DNA of 64,000 nucleotides from Lymantria dispar (GCA_032191425.1 CM063452.1:26922001-26986000); one strand, 5' to 3'. Shown: positions 20,551 to 32,230, counted from the first letter of the stretch. Translations and numbers: made by a program. The notes: a model not told the origin generated them from the letters alone.

Positions 20551-22863
20551 ATGAAAAATAAGATACACTATTTCAGCGTGAGGATGGGATACGATTATAA
20601 TGTATTTACAACTGTTAAACCCATTGCTCACTCTATTCTGAGTGCTCTAGAATCGGATCATTGTGGTCAATTTGTTGTATTTCCTAGAACTAGTGGGGTT
20701 CAACGAGAAAGTATTAGCTTTGTTCCTATGACTGCTAGCCGCTTAGAGCAGTTTAAAGATGAACTGAGTATGAAGGTACCGCTGTTGCCTATTCATGACA
20801 GTCCTAATGAGCTATATACATCTTTATTTCACACAATCAATACCGAATTTAGTAAAATTTTTACACCAAAAACATTAACATTTGGAGTGCCTGCTGGTTT
20901 TAGTGAATGGGCTACTTGTGGTATCTACAAGAGTAGAAGAAGGTTATATGATCTTTACAGTGAAAAATCTTATAACCATAACCCAGTATTTTTAGAGTAT
21001 GTTAAAAATTATTCAAAAATTTTCAAACGTGCCTGTTCTAGTGCTACATCCATTTATTTAAGGAGAAAAATTAAAGGATCTAGTGATATAATTAAAATGA
21101 CTTGGACAGTGGTTAATAGTGAAACCGGTAGGAACACTGTGCGGAAGAAGGACTTTAATTTAAAGATTGGTGTTAAAAATGTGACAGTAAATAAAGAAGT
21201 GGCACATGAATTTGAAAACTATTTTACAAATGTGCCTGTATTAACAACAAAATCCTTAGCGTCGTGCCCTATTTTGGCTGAATTGCTCCTTAAACAAAGC
21301 ATTGTAAAATGTGATACTTCCTTTGAATTTTCAGATGTAGGTGTGGATGATATTTTAAAGTCTTTTAAAAATCTTAATATTAAGAAAACAGCAGATTTAT
21401 GGGGCTTATCAGTAAAGACTATTGATTTTATAATACCTGTTATTGCTCCCCACCTGGCATTTGTATTTAATGGTTGTGTTGCTCAGGGTGTGTTTCCTGA
21501 TCTCATGAAAATTAGTAGAGTAATTCCTTTATTTAAATCTGGTAGTATGTCAGATATTAATAATTTTCGTCCTATTTCCATACTACCAACACTCAGTAAA
21601 GTATTTGAAAAAATTATGCTTAATCAGAAGTTGATTCATTTTAAGAGACATGGTATTTTTCACAAAAATCAATTTGGCTAAGAATTGCTCTACTACTGAT
21701 GCGGGCGTAGAGTTATTGAAAAAAATTTTTGCAGCCTGGGAGGAATCACATGAGGCCTTAGGTGTTTTCTGTGATTTATCCAAGGCATTTGATTGTGTAC
21801 AACATGAAACACTCATCAGAAAACTATACCACTATGGGATCAGAAATAACGCTCTTTAACTTGTAACTTCTTATTTAAGCAACAGAATCCAGAGGGTTGA
21901 TGTTAATGGTGCACGATCATCTGGTTCTATTATAAAAATGGGCGTTCCATAAGGGTCCATTCTGGGGCCATTTCTGTTTCTTGTATATATTAATGACCTA
22001 CCCTACCATATAGGGGACAATCTGGACATTGTGTTGTTCGCAGATGACATTTCTTTGTTATTTAAAATTAAAAGACAAATGTTTAATTATGACGATGTGA
22101 ACAATGCACTGTCTAACGTTGTTCATTGGTTTAACACTAATAATTTGGTTCTCAATGAGAAAAAAACTAAATGTGTCAAATTTACTACTCCCAATGTGCG
22201 GCAAGTGGAAACCAATGTCCAAATGAATGGTGTGGCTCTAGACCTTGTGGAGTCAACAGTTTTTTTAGGTATCACCATAGATGCTAAACTTCAGTGGGGA
22301 CCTCATATTGAAAAGTTGGCGAGTAGGCTTAGCTCAGCGGCTTATGCAGTAAAAAAAATAAGAATGTTAACAGATACTGAAACAGCTAGAATGGTTTATT
22401 TCGCTTATTTCCATAGTCTTATGTCTTACGGCATATTACTGTGGGGATGCTCCGCGGACTTGAATAGAATCTTTTTTCTCCAAAAAAGGGCTGTCCGTGC
22501 AATTTATAATCTAGGTCCAAGAATCTCACTTCGGGAGAAATTCAAAGAAATAAATATTCTAACTGCTGTATCACAATATATATACGAAAATATATTATAT
22601 GTCAAAAAAAATATCGCTAACTTTAAGAGATATTGTGACATTCATGAAATGAATACTCGTAATAAGGACAGATTAGTTGTATACACTACTCGTCTCCAAA
22701 AAGTTAACAAATCATTTATGGGGCAATGTATACGCTTTTACAATAGATTACCTAAAGATATCCGAGACTGAAAAAGTTTAAAAAAGCCATCAAGAATAGA
22801 CTTTGTAAAAAAGCTTATTATAAAATCTCGGATTATGTAGATGATAATACAGATTGGTTGTGA
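20551..22863 (+). pseudogene. Jockey/CR1-type LINE ORF2, 5'-truncated and broken
   Basis: The reading starts inside the APE-type endonuclease, where the terminal SDH motif (LSALESDHCGQFVVF) is visible. A linker follows, and then RT blocks: IPLFKSGSMSDINNFRPISI, GVFCDLSKAFDCVQH, a GVP-stop-GS version of the GVPQGS block, FADDISLLF and the thumb region. Known elements encode EN plus RT of about 900 residues; about 750 codons remain. Damage is visible as a small deletion frameshift near 21676 (QFG to KNCSTTDA), TAA stops at 21857 and 21950, and a frameshift near 22766. The element is inactive. It continues into its own 3' UTR. Confidence 0.9.
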
Positions 22864-23411
22864 GCAGCTCCTCATTCAGCAATTTCCTTGTTATTTTAAA
22901 TATACTGTTTGTAAATGTACTCTTAAATTTTATTGTAAAGTGTAGCGTGTTTTGCCTAACGAATTTTTGTATTTTCAGCGTTTGTAACATATTGTGGTGT
23001 TGGTCATGCTTACATAAGGATCTACTTGCGGTAGCTGCGTGGAGCGGGTCTCTCCCTTCCCTCCATAGTGGTTGAGGGGAGTGATGGCTGCTCTAGTAGT
23101 TAACTCGTGATCGGGTGCCGCTTGTGGGATCTGGTCCAGCCATAATCGTTTAAATTATATTAAGTGTCTTGCGGTTCGAAGGGCATCACACTGGAGCTAG
23201 TTCTTACAAAACATGTACACAATTGTATAACTAGTAAGAAGAAAAAAAAATTAAAAATAATGACAAGCCTGCTGAGTTTCTTGCCGGATCTTCTCAGTAG
23301 CGGTCGCGTTCTGATCCGGTGGTAGTATATTTTTTTTGGAAATTGTAAACCTGACAATATGTAAGTGCCCTCTCCGGGGTTTATGCATAATAAAATAATT
23401 TGAATTTGAAT
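22864..23411 (+). mobile_element. 3' UTR of the jockey/CR1-type LINE
   Basis: It follows the ORF2 end and terminates in AATTTGAATTTGAATT-type repeats at 23399-23411, as several jockey/CR1-like elements do instead of poly(A). Segments recur at 56190-56342 and 58045-58440, which confirms that it belongs to an interspersed family. Confidence 0.8.
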
Positions 23412-23590
23412 TATCGCTACCTCTTACCTGACCGTGGGAGTCGTGAAAGTTAGCTAAAGGCCCAAGAGAGTGGAGCCCTCAGCTCTTACCTGGAAAACAG
23501 AACACACCTCACTGCGATCACCAATCTGCCTGCCAAGTCTGGCGATTACTGCACTACCCCTCACATGAGGTAGTTTTATGTCCAGAAGAG
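23412..23590 (+). repeat. Family E repeat
   Basis: It contains CCGTGGGAGTCGTGAAAGTT, then CACTGCGATCACCAATCTGC and CAAGTCTGGCGATTACTGCA. Related copies are at 31010-31170 and 60290-60490. I recall similar text in lepidopteran repeats but cannot name the class. Confidence 0.5.
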
Positions 23591-24100
23591 TTTTTTTTTT
23601 GGGGTGGGCTGCGGTCGGCGCGCCTCCGCACCACTCCGTCCGGGGCAACAGAGGGGCTTAAGCACGCAACACCCGCAACCCACCCGAACACCACGTCGCC
23701 TTCGTCGTTGGGCCGATCACTGGAGCAGGGTTACTTGTCATCAGTGGTCGGCCCGACGGAATACCCCCTACCCGGGGTACCCTCTCATCGACTCCCTCTC
23801 GTCGTATCGTACCATCGTACCCTCTCATCCTCCCCAAGGGGGGGACGTCGGTCTTTCCTCACGCGGTCGGCCTCTCGGTGGGTGACGGACTAATCCCCGT
23901 TCACATCACCCGCGGCCTTGGCTAGGGCGGTATTGCATGCAGGTAATCCCGCCTGCCGCCGCCACAGTCACCAGCAGCGGGTCGCATCATCGAGGCTGTG
24001 CTCCTCGCGCTCGCGACCCACCGCCTCCTTCTGCGAGATAACTGCCTCGCAGAAGGCTGCGACCGCGTCCCAATTCCTGATGAAGGCAAAACGCTGTCAG
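23591..24100 (-). mobile_element. Family D LINE 3' end with ORF2 tail
   Basis: A T-run at 23591-23600 marks the poly(A) end. The 3' UTR is complete, with both conserved stems, and is followed on the minus strand by the last 40 or so codons of ORF2 (NWDAVAAFCEAV-like). The terminal stem is a perfect TTGCGG/CCGCAG version. No target duplication could be fixed. Confidence 0.85.
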
Positions 24101-25093
24101 ATAATGGTGATTCAAATTTTGTATCTTATCCTAACTTACAAAAAACAATAAATTTTCCAAAAACTAATATTTTATTCTAGCCTTTACAATAAATAAATTA
24201 GCATGTAATGAGTTCAGATATATGTATTTGAAAGAGGAGCATGATGGTGTAAGACTAATTGACACTGTCTAAAGTAAATCCAGGGATAAGACCGTTGACA
24301 AAAGGTCAAATAATCTCTCAGTGACCCTACAGCACGTCAACCTTTGTCAACAGCATAATATAATACTGAATAATACACGAACTGTCTATGAATAGCAGCA
24401 ATAAGTTAACAACTCGTTTGAACTTATGCTATCCTTGAACCTATAATGCCAAAATGTTGACATATTATGGGAACGTTTTTCCTTTTGGTTTGTCTAAATT
24501 CTAATCTTGATTGTACACCTCTTCTAAAATAAGATCAAGTTATTTAAAGGTATAAATTTTGCTATTGAGGTTTTGAAATGCAATCATATGTTACCAAGTA
24601 CTACTTCCGGCCTCACATGTACGGCTAATTTGGATACATCTTAATTATTAACAGACTTGATTATAGTTTTATAATTTAACTTATAATTTTATAATTAGGT
24701 AAATAGTTAATTAATATTTCCGTAAGTTAATATAATTCTCATACAATGGGCGCCTTCCGCTTGTCAGCTTCCGGCGCCACTATTAAATAGTACTTATCGT
24801 TGTAGACCTTGGTGAGAGTACCAACTGTGTCGACTAATCACACCTATATTCCTTATATTTTACTACATGTATTAGATTCTTATTTCACTGATTCATGATG
24901 TCATCATTAACACGTCTGCGTGTCAACTTCCGCCGTAATAAATATTTAATGTTACATAATCTTGTATAATATTTGCACGTAAATAACTATTAGAATTACT
25001 AAGATATTTTATAATTAGTATTGTCTGTTAAGTGTGTGACTTTAGTATTAGCTCGCGCCACGTGAATGTATAAATACCGTTGGTTAGAATATT
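24101..25093. other. AT-rich, no assigned feature
   Basis: Two copies of GGCGCC flank TTCCGCTTGTCAGCTTCC at 24748-24777, and a TATA-like TGTATAAATACCG lies at 25068-25080. These could belong to an old LTR or promoter, but no matching repeat pair is seen. Confidence 0.35.
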
Positions 25094-25101
25094 TTAAGGC
25101 A

Positions 25102-25194
25102 ACTTACCGGGTTGAGAGCCATCTGCGCTCACCCATTGACCGCGTTAAGCTGTCAAGGTCATCTGCAACCAACAGATACCACACAAAAAAAAAA
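25102..25194 (+). mobile_element. Family J retroposon, last 93 bp
   Basis: The insert matches the 3' end of the family J element at 46813-47168 (GGGTTGAGAGCC, CGCTCACCCATTGACCGCGT, CTGTCAAGG) and ends in an A-run. Perfect TTAAGGCA repeats flank it (25094-25101 and 25195-25202). Confidence 0.85.
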
Positions 25195-25359
25195 TTAAGG
25201 CATTCGTATTGTAACCGCTGTAAGGTGAATTACAAAATGTAAAGAGTGCGTCTTTATTATCTTCGCCGTCACCCTTGCCGCCTTTATTCTACACATAGTT
25301 TAGACAAAAAATAATGGTGTTAAAGTTTTCTGCTTTTATTACTATTGAGCTCATCTTAT

Positions 25360-25545
25360 CCGCGGATGTCGTAAAACACAACTAATGGATACAATACGCA
25401 TATAACATCTATGCAAGAGAAGGAAAACTCGATATAAAATCCTATACTAATCTGTTTGACCAGCATTGTATAGTAAGGTCAATTTCCCTCCTATTGTGGA
25501 GGAGGCTCGAGCCCTGCAGTGGGATTTATATGAGCCGAGATGATA
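25360..25545 (-). repeat. Family C repeat, partial
   Basis: A minus-strand copy lacking the CCGTGTGGTGACGG end. Confidence 0.8.
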
Positions 25546-25653
25546 GCTATCTATATAAAGAATAACCCGAGCTATTGTAGGAATGCTGTATACAAACGCA
25601 ATAAAATCTATAAAGTGGTTTTATTTGCAATGTATAATACTCACGGTGTAATA

Positions 25654-25895
25654 TTTTTCCGTGTGGTGACGGAGTAAGAATATAATTCACCACTCCCTAT
25701 CTTGCCCGTGGATGTCGTAAAAGACGACTAAAGGATATGGCCCATAATATCTGTGCAAGAGAAGGAAAACTCGGCATAAAATCCTATACCAACAGGTCTG
25801 ACCAGCATGGTATAGTAGGTTAAATTCCCTCCCATTGTGGAGGAGGCCCGAGGCCAACAGTGGGACGTATGTGGGCTGCGATGATGATGATGATT
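25654..25895 (-). repeat. Family C repeat, complete
   Basis: One of the best-preserved copies, ending in (GAT)n. A partial copy in the same orientation lies 110 bp to the left. Confidence 0.85.
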
Positions 25896-26321
25896 AACAC
25901 TTTTGTAGAAATATCAGAACTCGGCCTATATTTGATTTCGTCATTTCCACAAGAACAGAAACAACACGTGTGAAACCGCGGGCATTTGCTTGTTGAAATT
26001 AAAATTAATATTTGAATAAATGAGTCTCCAAATACATAATTACAAATTTAACATAAAATCTATTACACATTTTGTATTAGGAAAGCATTCACCCATACTG
26101 TATTCAGCTAATTCATTCCGTTATTATAATACTAACAAGATAAGCGAGGAATGATCAGGTACATTTAAACGTAGCTACAGTAATATTTTGAGATTATATT
26201 GTTAACTGCATATGTTGTTGGCTACGTGTATAATAATATCATTGGCAAATCTGATTCTCTAGTACCACTTAGATATAATGTAGTTCGAGATTGCATTTCT
26301 AATTTCGTATCTATTCAAATA
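25896..26321. other. AT-rich, no recognisable feature
   Basis: Nothing recognisable is visible. Confidence 0.45.
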
Positions 26322-26560
26322 ATTACAATTTAAGTGTCTGTCAGAATAGTAGGGGTTTTTCATGCTCAGGTTTCGCTCAAAAATCAGTTTAAACGTTTTT
26401 TGTCTATGTGTCTGTTTATTTTCCGGCTAATCTTAAAAACGGTTGGACAGATTTTGGTAATTTTTACTACACAGGTAACTACTCATATAAGGAATAACTT
26501 GGATTATTTTTCCTTTCAGAGAAAAACCTTATAAATATCTGTCTGGTTCGAGCATTGACC
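26322..26560 (+). mobile_element. Diverged Hel-B-like Helitron
   Basis: It matches the 5' half of Hel-B (AAGTGTCTGTCAGAATAGTA, TTTTTCATGCTCAGG, AATCTTAAAAACGGTTGGAC) but lacks the 3' terminus. Confidence 0.55.
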
Positions 26561-26624
26561 CCGAGGCCTTATTGACTACAGTCGCGTACCATAATATATT
26601 AGGAGATATTGAAGATTGTGTCAG

Positions 26625-26674
26625 ATGCTGCCCTAGCCAAGGCCGCGGGTGACCGTACCGAGGAATAGTCTGTC
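26625..26674 (+). mobile_element. 50-bp internal piece of a family D 3' UTR
   Basis: ATGCTGCCCTAGCCAAGGCC followed by GCGGGTGACCG matches the ORF2 stop and 3' UTR start of family D. Both sides have been lost. Confidence 0.65.
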
Positions 26675-26929
26675 TCCTATATAAAATATCTAAAATTTTG
26701 TGTTTGACATCAATATATGTACGATACTAACGTCACTCAATTGTTTTACCTTCCCGGAACCTCTCCACTAACATTTGAACTTTATTGTATGGTATTAAAG
26801 TTCAAATTGACTTTTAAGTATTATAACGAATCGTTTATATGGGAGTTTAAAAAGGTGTTATTTTTAGTCCTTTTTAGGCAAATTTTTTTCTGATGTTATG
26901 CGCGTACATACATTTCGCAGATTCATTTT

Positions 26930-27364
26930 TATATATCTTATATCTTTAAACAAGCAATTCTTGTATATATTATATATATTCAGGATCTCGGAAACGGCTT
27001 CAACGATTTTGATGAAACTTAGCATACTAGAGGTTTCAGGGTCAAAAAATCGATCTAGCTATGTTTTATTTATAGAAAATGTTGTTTTGTCGGTGTTTTT
27101 AGGTAATCAATACAATGACATAAAATGTCAATGGAATATGAATTCAAATTTCGCCGTCAACGCGACGTCAAGAGTGGCAATAGCTCAGTTGGGAAGTTGT
27201 CCAGTTTCTTTTGTTTTGGCATTCAAACAGCATGGGATAGAATCTCGATGTTAGTATTATTCTCCTTTTGTAATATTTGATATTTTTTTCATTATTTAAT
27301 TTTTATTAACATATGTATATCTAAATAAATTTGACAAAAAATATACCGAGCGAAGCTCGGTCAA
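26930..27364 (+). repeat. Family G repeat, second copy
   Basis: It aligns along its whole length with 16176-16612. The A-box-like CAATAGCTCAGTTGGG is kept, but the B-box-like segment is altered to GGATAGAATCTC. It ends CCGAGCGAAGCTCGGTC, a short terminal hairpin. Confidence 0.7.
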
Positions 27365-27589
27365 CCAGAGATCATAAGATTATAAGATTAATAACACTTT
27401 CGGATTTCCTAAAAAAAGTTCATCACATAGATATCATATATCACCAAAAGTTCATCATTCTCCGGATGTCCTAAAAAAAACAGTAGTTAGACATATGGTG
27501 TTGTGATATTTTTTGTAGACAATTATATGCTTTGCAAAGTTGTAGTACATTGTTTTGTTCTATAATCAATAGTTTTCGCAGCACACGCG

Positions 27590-27787
27590 ATATAAGGATT
27601 TTTTGGGTAATTTTTTTACGCCTTGGGTTACATTATTGGACTTTTAGTACGGATCCCTAATTTTTTTGAAACTATAATATAGCCTCTTACCTTCCTCGAT
27701 ACATGGACTATCCAACACTGAAATAATTTTTCGAATCTGACTAGCGGTTCCTGAGATGAGCGCGTTCAAACAAACAAACTCTTCAGC
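27590..27787 (-). mobile_element. Helitron-like repeat, 5' end only
   Basis: The minus strand begins TCTATACTAATATTATAATG and continues GAAGAGTTTGTTTGTTTG, then ACGCGCTCATCTCAGG. I recognise this start from other lepidopteran Helitrons. It differs from Hel-A and Hel-B. Confidence 0.6.
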
Positions 27788-28593
27788 ATTATAATATTAG
27801 TATAGATTCGTTATCAAGTTGCCGAGTATTTGTTATGAAAAAGTGGTATATTTCTGTTTTAATTTAAATAAGATAGTTTGAGTGGTAACGAAATATTGTT
27901 TTATTCATGCTGGATGCGTTTATACCGCTGATACATGGCACGTATTATACACGTTAATACTAACTACGTAGAATATCGTAGGGGTCCTAGGGATTCGTGG
28001 TCAATTGTGTGACGTAAAGCAGACGGTAAGAAGAACTCATATAATCATCATAAATATCATCATCATCATCATCCTGCTTTTACTTGAAGTCGATGAAATA
28101 TGTAAGTAATTATGAAATTAGCTGTAGTTTATTTCGTATGGATCTAAGAAAGAATTTCATGAAATTTAACTTTAAAGCGAGTGAAACGAAGTGGCAACAT
28201 TTGTATGGAGTAAAATTATTGATTATCTTAAAGTTATAATAGCATAAATACTCTTCAGTAAAAGTAAATAAATATGAGTGTCAGTATTTATCAATTTTCA
28301 CCTCTTAAGGGAATAAAGTAGGGATTTAAATTTTACGATGATTGTTTTACTTGATTTGTTATTTAATTTAAAATAAGCATGAATACATTCACTATTCTGT
28401 AGTTATTCTGAAAAATCGACCTTTCGGACGACATTCTTCCCGGTGTGTATAGAACGGTGTAAATTAGGGCGTGAGTTTTCTTTTGATATTTTTCACAGTA
28501 CAACACAAGTTGATGAGAAGATGAATTGATACAACACTAATAATTAATTGACTGAACACATGGCATAGTGGTTAAAATAATGAAATCCTTTTT
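27788..28593. other. AT-rich, no supported feature
   Basis: A short (ATC)n lies near 28050-28073. Nothing else is recognised. Confidence 0.45.
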
Positions 28594-28836
28594 ATTTTTT
28601 TTTTGGGGTTGGGTTACCGTCGGTGCATTCCTCGCACCACTCCGTCCGGGGCGACAGAGGGGCGTAAGCACGCACACCCGTGACCCATCCGTGACACGTC
28701 GCCTTCATCGTTGGACTGACCATTGGAGCAGGGTGACTTGACGTCAGTGGTCGGTCCGACGGAATACTCCTTGAGAAGTACTCTCTACTCAACCGACGTC
28801 CCCCCCCTCGGGGAGGACGTCGATCTTTCCTCACGC
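28594..28836 (-). mobile_element. Family D LINE 3' UTR fragment
   Basis: A T-run at about 28595-28604 is followed by the terminal box and the CGTCAGTGGTCGGTCCGACG stem region. Similarity ends at CTTTCCTCACGC. No clear target duplication is seen. Confidence 0.8.
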
Positions 28837-29398
28837 ATAATACCGACCTGCTATGCCAGTGTCGTGTACGGTGTTTTGGTTTTATCATTACGTCATCAAA
28901 GTTCCTACTCGTTAAAAAATAATAATTCCTGTATAAAATTATGATACGTCATATTAAAAGCAAACGATCTATAAGTATAAAGAACATTCACATCAAACCA
29001 ACTGCATACGCTTGGAAACTCAGAGTTCCTGTTTTCAGTGCCGTTTGTTCTATGAAAATGTAATGTGAACTTACCACATCCGTCCAGTTGTCTGCCATTG
29101 TAAGGAATTAGATTTCTAATTCTTTTTACATATGTATAGAGTTAATTTCCTATGTTTTCCTTCTTGCGATGACGTAACGCAAATATTTACTTTTAATAAG
29201 TATAGAAGTTCCACAGTATATAATTTTTGCTATATTTTAACTTTTGCATATAGTTGTTAAAACTTGTAAAATACGTAAAATTCTAAGCAGTGAACCTTTA
29301 ATAAATTATTTAGCCCGTCAATAGATTATTTTGAAGATCCAAGTCATTCCTCAACCTTCTCCCGATCTAAGCATAATTTTTTTTTGGTTGATTACGGC
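28837..29398. other. Possible host promoter and first exon, otherwise empty
   Basis: On the minus strand an ATG at 29098 opens MADNWTDV (29098-29075) and runs directly into GTAAGT. A CRE-like TGACGTAA lies upstream at about 29172. No other element was recognised. Confidence 0.3.
29075..29098 (-). other. Candidate first coding exon (MADNWTDV) with splice donor
   Basis: TTACAATGG is a reasonable translation start context. Eight codons follow before GTG|GTAAGT, a near-consensus 5' splice site. The flanks are not part of any repeat I recognise here. Eight codons carry too little information to name a gene, and no downstream exon could be identified in the window. Confidence 0.25.
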
Positions 29399-29630
29399 CT
29401 TTTTTTTTAGTGGGCTATGATTAGCGCTCGCGCCGTCCGTTCAGTCCACAGTAGCGAAAGGGTAGAGTGCGGCCCCATAACCCACCGTATTCCCAACCTT
29501 TCGCCATTGGGCTGACTACCAGTACAGAGTTCCTTGTCATCCGTGGCCAGTCAGCGGGATATCCCTCCGGGTACCTATGTCGGTAGCCCTCACGTAGTCA
29601 GCCTCTCTACGGGTGACGAACTATTCCCTG
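29399..29630 (-). mobile_element. Diverged family D-like LINE 3' end
   Basis: A T-run at 29399-29408 is followed by GTGGGCTATGATTAGCGC, the GCCATTGGGCTGACTACCAG stem region and CTCTCTACGGGTGACGAACT. It is more diverged than the other copies and may be an older subfamily. Confidence 0.75.
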
Positions 29631-29704
29631 GTTAAAACTAAAATCACAGAAGCAGAAAAGCAAATCTTTGCAAGTACCTAAGCGCAAAACTTTTTGAAAG
29701 TTCA

Positions 29705-30195
29705 TCATTTCAGCTCATATACGTCCCACTGTTGGGCTCGAACCTCCGCCATAATAAGAGTGAAATTGATCTTACTATACCATGCTGGTCAGACAGGTAG
29801 ATATTTTTTTTTATGGGTGGGCTAATTTAAGCGCGCACGCGGTCCATTCCGTCCGGGGTGACGAAAGGACGACGCGCGGGCCCATAACCCAACCGTACCC
29901 ACGTCGCCTTCGTCGTTGGGCCGACCACCGGAGCAGGGTGACTTGTCATTAGTGGTCGGCTCGACGGAATACCCTTTCGGGTATCCTAACTTCTCGACGT
30001 CCCGGGACAGGGACGTCAGTCGCCGTCGCGCGGTCAGCCTCTCTGTGAGTGACGGACTAAATTCCCCGAGACAGGTAGGTATAGGGTTTTGTTTCGAGTT
30101 TTTCTTCTCTTGCATAGATGTTATATGCGTATTATATGCCTTAGTTAAGATAGGGAGTGGTGATTTGTATTCTTATTCCGTCACCACACGGAAAT
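29705..30195 (+). repeat. Family C repeat split by a LINE 3' end
   Basis: Parts 29705-29800 and 30069-30195 make a complete plus-strand copy around the family D insertion. Confidence 0.85.
29801..30068 (-). mobile_element. Family D LINE 3' UTR with 10-bp target duplication
   Basis: A T-run at 29804-29812 is followed by a nearly full 3' UTR. It is flanked by AGACAGGTAG at 29791-29800 and 30069-30078. Confidence 0.92.
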
Positions 30196-30844
30196 CAATC
30201 GAGAGATCGAGATTAATCGATAGTTATTGGAAGTTAATTGATCTATTTTAGAAATAGAAACATCTGAATTTGAACCCAAAACCTGACGGTCAGTAGAAAG
30301 CTGTGTCCATATTATAAGAATAAATTTAGGTATATATTTTCTCGTACTTCTCTTGCAAGATAAAATTTATATTATTATCCAGAATACTTAAATGTATACG
30401 TTGAAAGAAATATATACAATTTGTAACTATATATATACATTTACATATATATGTACATTTGACCTATTTAGCTGATTAAATCAGTATGTAAGACGGATGC
30501 TTAGACCAACATTATTGCTAATTCGCATAATTTTCTCCGGTCTAATCAAGCAAGTGCTCGGAAGTTTATTAGCATCTTGCTAAGTTATGTATTAGTTACT
30601 TGACGAGCAGAGTTGTATTTAACCTGTGTTTTATGGTACTTTAATAACTGGTTGTAACTTTTACTGATTATATCTTTTTAGTTAACTGTTTTATAGATGA
30701 CGTAATGGTAGAATGGCGACCTGAAAGGTTGAGTATCATAGATTAAATTTTGACGTAGGATATTTTAGTCTATTTAGTGTCCTTTAAGTATATATTCTTC
30801 TTATAGGTGCAATGATAATATATTGAAAATCAGAGGAAACCTCT
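30196..30844. other. AT-rich, no recognisable feature
   Basis: An impure TATA/ACAT tract lies near 30410-30465. Confidence 0.45.
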
Positions 30845-30915
30845 GGATGCAAGTGGCACTGGACCCTTCCAAGTGGTATTCTCATGGGGAGGTCCAACAG
30901 TGGACGTTTATGGAC
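30845..30915 (+). pseudogene. RTE-like LINE, last codons
   Basis: The plus strand reads WMQVALDPSKWYSHGEVQQW and then TFMD-stop. This matches the WMQxA...GEAYVQQWT terminus of the RTE fragment at 8095-8552. Nothing upstream of it remains. Confidence 0.65.
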
Positions 30916-31009
30916 TGATGGATGGAAGAGTGTATTATGTTAAAAATAATTTATTTTTATTTATCATGTAATGGGATTCGAATACATGTCTTCACCTTTA
31001 ATTTCCCGT

Positions 31010-31170
31010 AAGAGTCGTAAAAATCTGCTGTGGGATTATAAGTGAAAATAGCCGCATTCTCTTGGGGGGAAATTATAACCGGCTGCATTCACTCATCCGT
31101 CTATCAAGTGTGGCGATTGAAACAGTCACTTTTGGAAAGGCCTTAGTCAATCATTTTCCAACTAAAGGGG
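31010..31170 (+). repeat. Family E repeat, diverged
   Basis: It shares CCGTAAGAGTCGTAAAAATC, CTCTTGGGGGGAAATTATAA and CAAGTGTGGCGATTGAA-type text with 23412 and 60290. Confidence 0.45.
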
Positions 31171-31950
31171 TTAAAAATAGGTGCATGGATTTTTATTCTG
31201 CAAATCATTAAGTATTTTATGTATATTCGTGTTAAAAGAATTTAAGAAACTTAAAATTTATAGGTAGTCACAGGTAGGTTCACGTTATGTATGACATTGA
31301 TTTAAATAATACCTTAATCAAACTTTTTAACCATTTTTATATCGTATCTATATAAATGAAAGCTTAAAAGTTTGTTTGTTTAGACCCGCTAATATTAGGA
31401 ATAAAGATATAAATGGTACACAATAGAAATACAAATGATAGATATATTATTAGATACAAGAAATAAAAATATTCGATTAAAAAGAATATTAAAAATAATA
31501 TTTCGTCTAATCGTGTAAAAAAATGCACCAGCTCTCCTTTTCTTGGTACATGAAATTTAAACCAAAATTCTATGGCCCTTCTCTTACCTACGTAATATAT
31601 TAGATGTAATTTCTTTTTACTATACACGAGAGCCATTCTAATAATGCTTGAAACAATAAAATTATTCTATTGTAATTATAGCAATTTTAAACCGACTGCC
31701 GACTTAGGCATGTACCTAGTATTTACATAACAGCTATACAAGAAAAGAAAAACTCTAACCCCATATTAACGCGTGTGACGAGCGTGATATTGTGGGTTAA
31801 TTTTTTTGCTATTATGGAGAAATGCTGTAATAAAAAATTCACACAATATCAACAAATAGACCAGAATGGTGGTGACGGATTGAGAAAAGAATGTGACGTC
31901 GTAGTGCTATTACACGTCCGATAGCTACAGTCCACGATCAAATGACTACG
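31171..31950. other. AT-rich, with two tiny repeat fragments
   Basis: A Helitron-like 5' end (TCTATATAAATGAAAGCTTA, then GTTTGTTTG) is at about 31349-31381. A decayed family C fragment in minus orientation is at about 31735-31835. Confidence 0.45.
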
Positions 31951-32230
31951 ACAATACTAATGTAGTCTCGGAGTCCCCGGACGCGTGTAAACAGTTTCAA
32001 GGCTAAGCCCTCTGTGATGATCATCTGTTTGATAGTAGCCGGTCCTGGGAGAGTTACACTTCCCTCGTTCTTCATACCGCAGCGGCGCTCTACCCGAAAC
32101 AAATGATACCCCCGGTGATCCCGGGGCGGTCCAGCTCCGATCGACCAGTGATGACAGTGGTGACACGGATGGGACTACGACAAGCCTCCAGCGAGCACTT
32201 ATAAGCGCACATAACGCGATATACCCACAT
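31951..32230. other. GC-richer unassigned segment
   Basis: This roughly 280-bp block is richer in GC than its surroundings and holds ACCCCCGGTGATCCCGGGGC near 32107. I see no coding motif. It may be an untranslated part of an unidentified retroelement. Confidence 0.3.

Noticed and set aside
24748..25098. Solo LTR or host promoter (GGCGCC pair, TATA-like box)
   Set aside because: No TG...CA boundaries, second copy or target duplication could be seen.
26898..27254. 118-codon plus-strand frame
   Set aside because: It falls wholly inside family G and is not maintained in the second copy at 16176-16612.
32107..32132. GC-rich hairpin as a transcription terminator
   Set aside because: Rho-independent terminators are not expected in a eukaryotic nuclear genome and no T-run follows.
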